Positions 63,796-64,000 of a DNA stretch of 64,000 bases are shown one piece after another. The number at the start of each line of letters is the position of its first letter. Within the stretch, counting starts at the first letter, position 1. Below the pieces are notes generated by a model. The model was given only the letters and a program-made list of their open reading frames with translations, was not told the origin of the DNA and made no database searches. Made by a program: the position numbers and the translations under genes. The stretch comes from Microplitis mediator (lineage: Eukaryota; Arthropoda; Insecta; Hymenoptera; Braconidae): NCBI RefSeq assembly GCF_029852145.1, contig NC_079977.1, forward strand, positions 16,687,948 through 16,751,947. The letters run 5' to 3'.

Positions 63796-64000
63796 TACAT
63801 CATTTACAGTCCTTCTGTTAAGATTAGAATTAAGAAAAATTCGATTGACTTTATTTTCTCATTTGCTTCAAAATCCTGTCTACTTTAGTCATTCGATTTT
63901 CGATACTGTCATTATCGTTTACTTTTTTTTGTTATAATTCATCAAAAGTGACGAGCGACGGCAAATTTTTCTGTATAATCTCATTTATAACATTTTTCCT
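63796..64000. other. AT-rich sequence at window end
   Basis: No feature recognised. Confidence 0.3.

Overview
This window looks like an intergenic and intronic stretch of an AT-rich insect nuclear genome. There are no operons or bacterial genes. There is at least one small spliced gene with GT-AG introns, TATA box and AATAAA signal. The transposable elements are typical of arthropods: BEL/Pao, Copia, R1-clade, a CR1/Jockey-like 3' end, a pogo/Tigger-like MITE and many foldback MITEs. A hymenopteran, perhaps a parasitoid wasp, would fit, but nothing in the window proves the species. Almost all of the 64 kb is repetitive.

Layout. 1-4.3 kb: foldback elements, one enclosing a transposase-like C-terminal fragment. 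4.35-9.9 kb: a decayed BEL/Pao fragment abutting a degenerate R1-clade retrotransposon, then a Copia remnant. 9,999-13,156: a young internally deleted BEL/Pao element with matching 551-bp LTRs, ATGTT target duplication, tRNA-Tyr-type primer site and polypurine tract. 13.3-16.1 kb: a tandem duplication, a pogo-like MITE, a second Copia fragment and an inverted minisatellite. 16.8-36 kb: word-repeat foldback elements, copies of a dispersed repeat ending in AACTTCCCGCT (family R), and a pseudogene of an uncharacterised arthropod family. 37.5-51.2 kb: the densest cluster of word-repeat elements. 51.27-58.3 kb: a probable gene for a small secreted six-cysteine peptide, with a promoter and non-coding exon at 51.3 kb and coding exons at 57.6-58.1 kb, its long first intron filled with transposons. 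58.7-64 kb: two tandem family-R copies, a tRNA-like sequence beside another word array, and a nested foldback pair.

The most unusual content is a class of elements whose termini are short inverted repeats (CCCG...CGGG or TACACNG...CNGTGTA) followed by arrays of a short, often palindromic word that differs from family to family. Two of them (38,746-40,285 and 50,343-51,176) share the same terminus (CCCGACTAGAA) and a homologous central tRNA-like sequence followed by a T-run, yet have unrelated word arrays. A third (55,774-57,408) carries a more complete tRNA-like sequence. A copy of the empty target site of one element is present in the window and shows a 2-bp target duplication. All assignments are by reading. 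No alignment or database search was possible, and element boundaries are approximate except where terminal motifs are quoted.
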